A stretch of 16,695 nucleotides of DNA, taken from assembly GCA_031279305.1 (NCBI GenBank), contig JAITIS010000126.1:1-16695 (forward strand), read 5' to 3'. The notes below the pieces were generated by a model. It made no database searches. It was not told the DNA's origin and saw only the letters and a program-made list of their open reading frames with translations. This DNA is from Candidatus Margulisiibacteriota bacterium. GTDB lineage: Bacteria > Margulisbacteria > Termititenacia > Termititenacales > Termititenacaceae. Of the stretch, positions 14,605-16,695 are shown piece after piece. Each line of letters starts with the position of its first letter. Position 1 is the stretch's first letter. The position numbers and the translations under genes are program-made.

Positions 14605-14727
14605 ATGTGTATGCCGCTTATTTGCGCTTCACTTGCAGATATGCGGCGGGAGAGGCATTTAGTGAAGGAAAGGAAGTCTGTACCGGCAGCGGCGCCTCAA
14701 TAAAAATAAAATATAAAGGAGCAAGTT
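14605..14727 (+). other. Intergenic stretch ahead of the 149-aa gene
   Basis: No gene or convincing promoter is visible here. It contains GCCGC near 14612 and GCGGC near 14644 that could pair weakly. The last 30 bases are AT-rich and end in the Shine-Dalgarno AAAGGAG at 14715-14721 of the next gene. Because a strong terminator precedes it, a promoter for the 149-residue gene must lie in this stretch, but I cannot pick one with confidence. Confidence 0.4.
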
Positions 14728-15177
14728 ATGAGCGAGGTTAATTTAGTTAATAATAGACTAGAATCTTATGCAAATATCACGGTGTATGAAGGCAAGGAAA
14801 ACGAACAAAAAATTCCTTTGGAAACCAGAGTTCGGGACGCCTTGAGCTCCAGCTGGGCTTATGCGGATAAAGGCCTCGACGAGGTGGAAGAAATTGCCCG
14901 AAACATTGTGGATATAGTCAATGTATACGAAGAGAAAACGAAAAATGACGTGATCGGCCTTTCTATCAATGATGACGGTTCGCTGGCTGTTTTGCTGGAA
15001 GGAGAGGAAAAGCCGTTTATCGTGCAGCCGAAAAATTTGCGGAAAAGCAAAAATGATATTACTGTGGAGTTAAGAAAGGCGCTGACCAAGCAGAGCAAGT
15101 TTGTGACAGATGTTCCTCTAAGCAAATATTTGGAAGAACCGATTGAAAATCTTATAAATCAAAATCCAGCCGACTAG
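14728..15177 (+). CDS. Hypothetical protein (149 aa), monocistronic
   Basis: I do not recognise this protein. It has an excellent Shine-Dalgarno, AAAGGAG at 14715-14721, six bases before the ATG. The 149-residue product contains no cysteine or histidine, no membrane segment and no signal peptide, so it is a soluble cytoplasmic protein. The first 75 residues are acidic and likely helical (LDEVEEIARNIVDIVNVYEE), then a short beta-like part (VIGLSINDDGSLAVLLEGEE, FIVQPKN), then a basic helix (KSKNDITVELRKALTKQSKF) and an acidic tail. GC over 14761-15000 is 107 of 240, about 45 percent, lower than the neighbouring DUF4130 gene. Terminators at 14566-14604 and 15206-15231 isolate it as a single-gene unit. 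Confidence 0.7.
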   Translation: MSEVNLVNNRLESYANITVYEGKENEQKIPLETRVRDALSSSWAYADKGLDEVEEIARNIVDIVNVYEEKTKNDVIGLSINDDGSLAVLLEGEEKPFIVQPKNLRKSKNDITVELRKALTKQSKFVTDVPLSKYLEEPIENLINQNPAD

Positions 15178-15205
15178 AAACTGTCAAATAAAAATAATTT
15201 TTTGG

Positions 15206-15231
15206 GCCTGCGCGTTAGCGCAGGCTTTTTT
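15206..15231 (+). terminator. Intrinsic terminator after the 149-aa gene
   Basis: GCCTGCGC at 15206-15213 pairs perfectly with GCGCAGGC at 15218-15225 around the tetraloop GTTA, followed by six T from 15226. It overlaps the stop of the convergent ZIP gene at 15230-15232. On the minus strand the stem lies just past that stop, but the T-rich stretch is less regular, so it would serve the ZIP gene only weakly. Confidence 0.9.
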
Positions 15232-15967
15232 ATTCTCCCAGCGCCAGCGCGTGCATTAAGGCCAGCCCGGCGCAGAACACCAGCATAGTTAGCAGCGATT
15301 GTTTTTTGTCTGTGACTTCGTGCAGCTCCGGGATCAGATCACTGGCGGCGATGTAGATAAATCCGCCGGCGGTAAACGGCAGGATGAAGCTGCCAAACAC
15401 GGCAAAACCCGCTGAGAAAAAAAAGCCCAGCAGAGTGCCCAGCACCGCGGTCAGCGCGGAGAAAAAATTATAAAGCAGGGCTTTGTATTTACTCAGGCCG
15501 CCGTAAAGCAGCACGCCGAAATCGCCCAGCTCCTGCGGTATCTCGTGGGTCAGGACGGTCAGCGTGGTGAGCCAGCCGATGGATGGATTGACAAAAAAAC
15601 TGCCGCCGATGATCAGGCCGTCTATAAAATTATGCGCCGCGTCGCCAAACAGATTGAGATAGGAAAAAATATGCACCTCGCAGTGTCCGTCGTGGCAGTG
15701 CCGCCAATACAAGCCTTTTTCCAGCAAAAAGAAAAAAGTGAAGCCGATCAGCACGCAGATAAAAATAAAATGATAATGTTGGCTCCGCTCAATGGCTTCC
15801 GGGATCAGGTGTAAAAACGCGCTGCCGATCAGCGAGCCGGCGCTGAAAGCGACCAGTATGATCAGAATTTTGTGCAAAAGTTTTTCTTTGACCAGCAGAG
15901 TGAATATGCCGACGAGCGAAATGATGCTGACTAAAAAACTGGCGGTGACAGCCTGCAATAAACTCAT
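15230..15967 (-). CDS. ZIP-family divalent metal transporter
   Basis: The 245-residue product is a multi-spanning membrane protein of the ZIP family, which imports Zn2+, Fe2+ or Mn2+ across the inner membrane. The transport-site signatures are clear: GDAAHNFIDGLIIGG at about 108-122 in the fourth helix and HEIPQELGDFGVLLYGG at about 141-157 in the fifth. A histidine- and cysteine-containing loop, RHCHDGHCEVH at 89-99, sits between helices 3 and 4 and is a likely metal-sensing or metal-delivery segment. I chose ATG at 15967 (MSLLQAVTASFLVSI) because this begins the first membrane helix. An upstream ATG at 16072 would add 35 residues that run through the intergenic palindrome and look non-coding. 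There is no clear Shine-Dalgarno. Confidence 0.92.
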   Translation of the reverse strand: MSLLQAVTASFLVSIISLVGIFTLLVKEKLLHKILIILVAFSAGSLIGSAFLHLIPEAIERSQHYHFIFICVLIGFTFFFLLEKGLYWRHCHDGHCEVHIFSYLNLFGDAAHNFIDGLIIGGSFFVNPSIGWLTTLTVLTHEIPQELGDFGVLLYGGLSKYKALLYNFFSALTAVLGTLLGFFFSAGFAVFGSFILPFTAGGFIYIAASDLIPELHEVTDKKQSLLTMLVFCAGLALMHALALGE

Positions 15968-15970
15968 CTT

Positions 15971-15981
15971 TGTATAGCATA
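15971..15981 (-). promoter_or_regulatory. Possible -10 of the ZIP gene
   Basis: On the minus strand TATGCT (15981-15976) ends 9 bases before the A of the ATG at 15967, and an overlapping TG-C-TATACA lies at 15979-15971. The first spacing would give a nearly leaderless message; the second is too close to the start codon. TATGCT is the same hexamer as at the radical-SAM gene. Confidence 0.3.
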
Positions 15982-16020
15982 CTAAAAAAATAAAAAAATG
16001 CCTATGGCGCGGCTGCTTAG

Positions 16021-16050
16021 TTAAATTATTACAAATTTGTAATAAATTAA
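16021..16050 (+). promoter_or_regulatory. Long AT-rich palindrome in the ZIP-comM divergent region
   Basis: The core TTATTACAAATTTGTAATAA at 16026-16045 is a perfect 20-base palindrome. After one A-A mismatch the flanking TTAA on both sides (16021-16024 and 16047-16050) extends the symmetry to 30 bases. It lies 54 bases upstream of the ZIP start and 78 bases upstream of comM. AT-rich dyads of this kind are typical operators of Fur/Zur/MntR-type metalloregulators, so control of the ZIP gene by metal is a fair inference. Confidence 0.5.
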
Positions 16051-16060
16051 AATGAATAAT

Positions 16061-16094
16061 AAAAAATGCCAAGTTTTATGCTGGCATTTTTTTT
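16061..16094 (+). terminator. Terminator-like hairpin upstream of comM
   Basis: AAAAAATGCCA at 16061-16071 pairs with TGGCATTTTTT at 16082-16092 around a ten-base loop, and the T-run continues to 16094. The stem works in both directions. No gene ends here on either strand, so it may insulate comM from upstream transcription or act as an attenuator in a comM leader. Confidence 0.6.
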
Positions 16095-16127
16095 GCTGTT
16101 TCTGGGAGTGCCTTAAAGGAGAATGAA

Positions 16128-16695
16128 ATGCTTACGACGGTTAATTCCGCCGCAGTGGCGGGACTGGACGCGCAAATGATTAGAGTGGAAGTGGACACAA
16201 TGTTCGGGCTGTCCAGACATACTATCGTCGGCCTGCCGGACACCGCGGTAAAAGAAAGCAAGGAGCGCATCGAGTCCGCGCTGAAAAATTCCCGTATTCC
16301 CGTAGACCTGTTTTGTAAATTTACGATAAATCTGGCGCCCGCGCATCTGCGCAAAGAAGGCCCGGCTTTTGATCTGCCTATCGCCGTGGGAATGATGGCC
16401 AATGCCGGACTTTTCGCTCCGGCTGTTCTCCGGGATAAACTTTTTTTGGGCGAGCTGTCTTTGGACGGCGCGGTCAAACCGGTGCGCGGCGTGCTGGCGA
16501 TGGCTATCGAGGCCGGACAGCAGGGACTCCGGGAAGTGCTGCTGGCGCCGGAAAACGCGGAGGAAGCCGCGGTGATCAATGGCCTAAAAGTTATTCCCGC
16601 GCGGGATGTGGCTTCCGTCCGCGCGTATCTGGCCGGAGAAAAATCCCTAGAACCGTACCGCGCCGGCAGGCTGCGCCCGGCGGCGCAATTTTACG
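16128..16695 (+). CDS. comM: ComM/YifB family Mg-chelatase-like AAA+ protein, N-terminal part
   Basis: The open frame runs off the end of the window after 189 codons. The residues present form the N-terminal domain of the ComM/YifB family: VEVDTMFGLSRHTIVGLPDTAVKES near 20-44, RIESALKNSRIP, TINLAPAHLRKEGPAFDLPI near 66-85, and LFLGELSLDGAVKPVRGVLAMA. The AAA+ Walker A and chelatase-like C-terminal regions lie outside. In naturally transformable bacteria ComM is a hexameric helicase that promotes branch migration during integration of incoming DNA; in others its role is less clear. The ATG at 16128 has AAAGGAG at 16115-16121, six bases upstream, so the start is secure. An ATG at 16123 is out of frame. 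Confidence 0.92.
   Translation, partial: MLTTVNSAAVAGLDAQMIRVEVDTMFGLSRHTIVGLPDTAVKESKERIESALKNSRIPVDLFCKFTINLAPAHLRKEGPAFDLPIAVGMMANAGLFAPAVLRDKLFLGELSLDGAVKPVRGVLAMAIEAGQQGLREVLLAPENAEEAAVINGLKVIPARDVASVRAYLAGEKSLEPYRAGRLRPAAQFY

Noticed and set aside
15968..16072. N-terminal extension of the ZIP gene to an ATG at 16072
   Set aside because: The added 35 residues run through the palindrome and A-rich intergenic DNA, and the first membrane helix begins naturally at the ATG at 15967.

Overview
The window looks like a chromosomal segment of an uncultivated bacterium with a Gram-negative type envelope: it encodes a probable outer-membrane beta-barrel, a membrane-anchored lytic transglycosylase and SLT-type wall turnover. 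GC is moderate, genes are packed tightly on both strands, and many starts lack a Shine-Dalgarno. Several of those starts have an extended -10 hexamer only a few bases upstream, which suggests frequent leaderless transcripts. I cannot place the phylum. A candidate lineage such as Margulisbacteria or Elusimicrobiota is only a guess from gene style.

Left part (1-3647): the tail of a Type III restriction-modification operon. It holds the C-terminus of the Mod methyltransferase, an unrecognised AT-rich 80-residue gene, the full Res translocase/nuclease, and a GNAT acetyltransferase that starts on the base after the Res stop. Next come an orphan ABC ATPase on the minus strand, a 45-residue membrane peptide and an AT-rich control region with phased ATAAGT repeats and a near-consensus promoter. 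That promoter drives an XRE-cupin regulator overlapping a beta-barrel protein gene. A FecE/BtuD-type ABC ATPase follows.

Middle (7077-11753): thiamine genes encoding a ThiD2-ThiE fusion, ThiG and ThiH, with mutL overlapping the end of thiH. The thiG-thiH gap holds a perfect 12-bp inverted repeat with nested stems. Together these enzymes would phosphorylate HMP-P, make the thiazole and join the two halves. ThiS, ThiF and ThiC are not in the window and no TPP riboswitch is visible.

Right part (11754-16695): an SLT-domain gene convergent with mutL at zero spacing. Diverging from it is a two-gene unit: a radical-SAM protein with a C-terminal helix-hairpin-helix, and its DUF4130 partner. This pair is known only as a putative DNA modification/repair module, and here it lies close to mutL. 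It is the best candidate for an undescribed system. After it come a terminator, a monocistronic unknown 149-residue gene, a second terminator, a ZIP-family metal transporter on the minus strand, and the start of comM/yifB. A long AT-rich palindrome and a terminator-like hairpin lie in the ZIP-comM divergent region.
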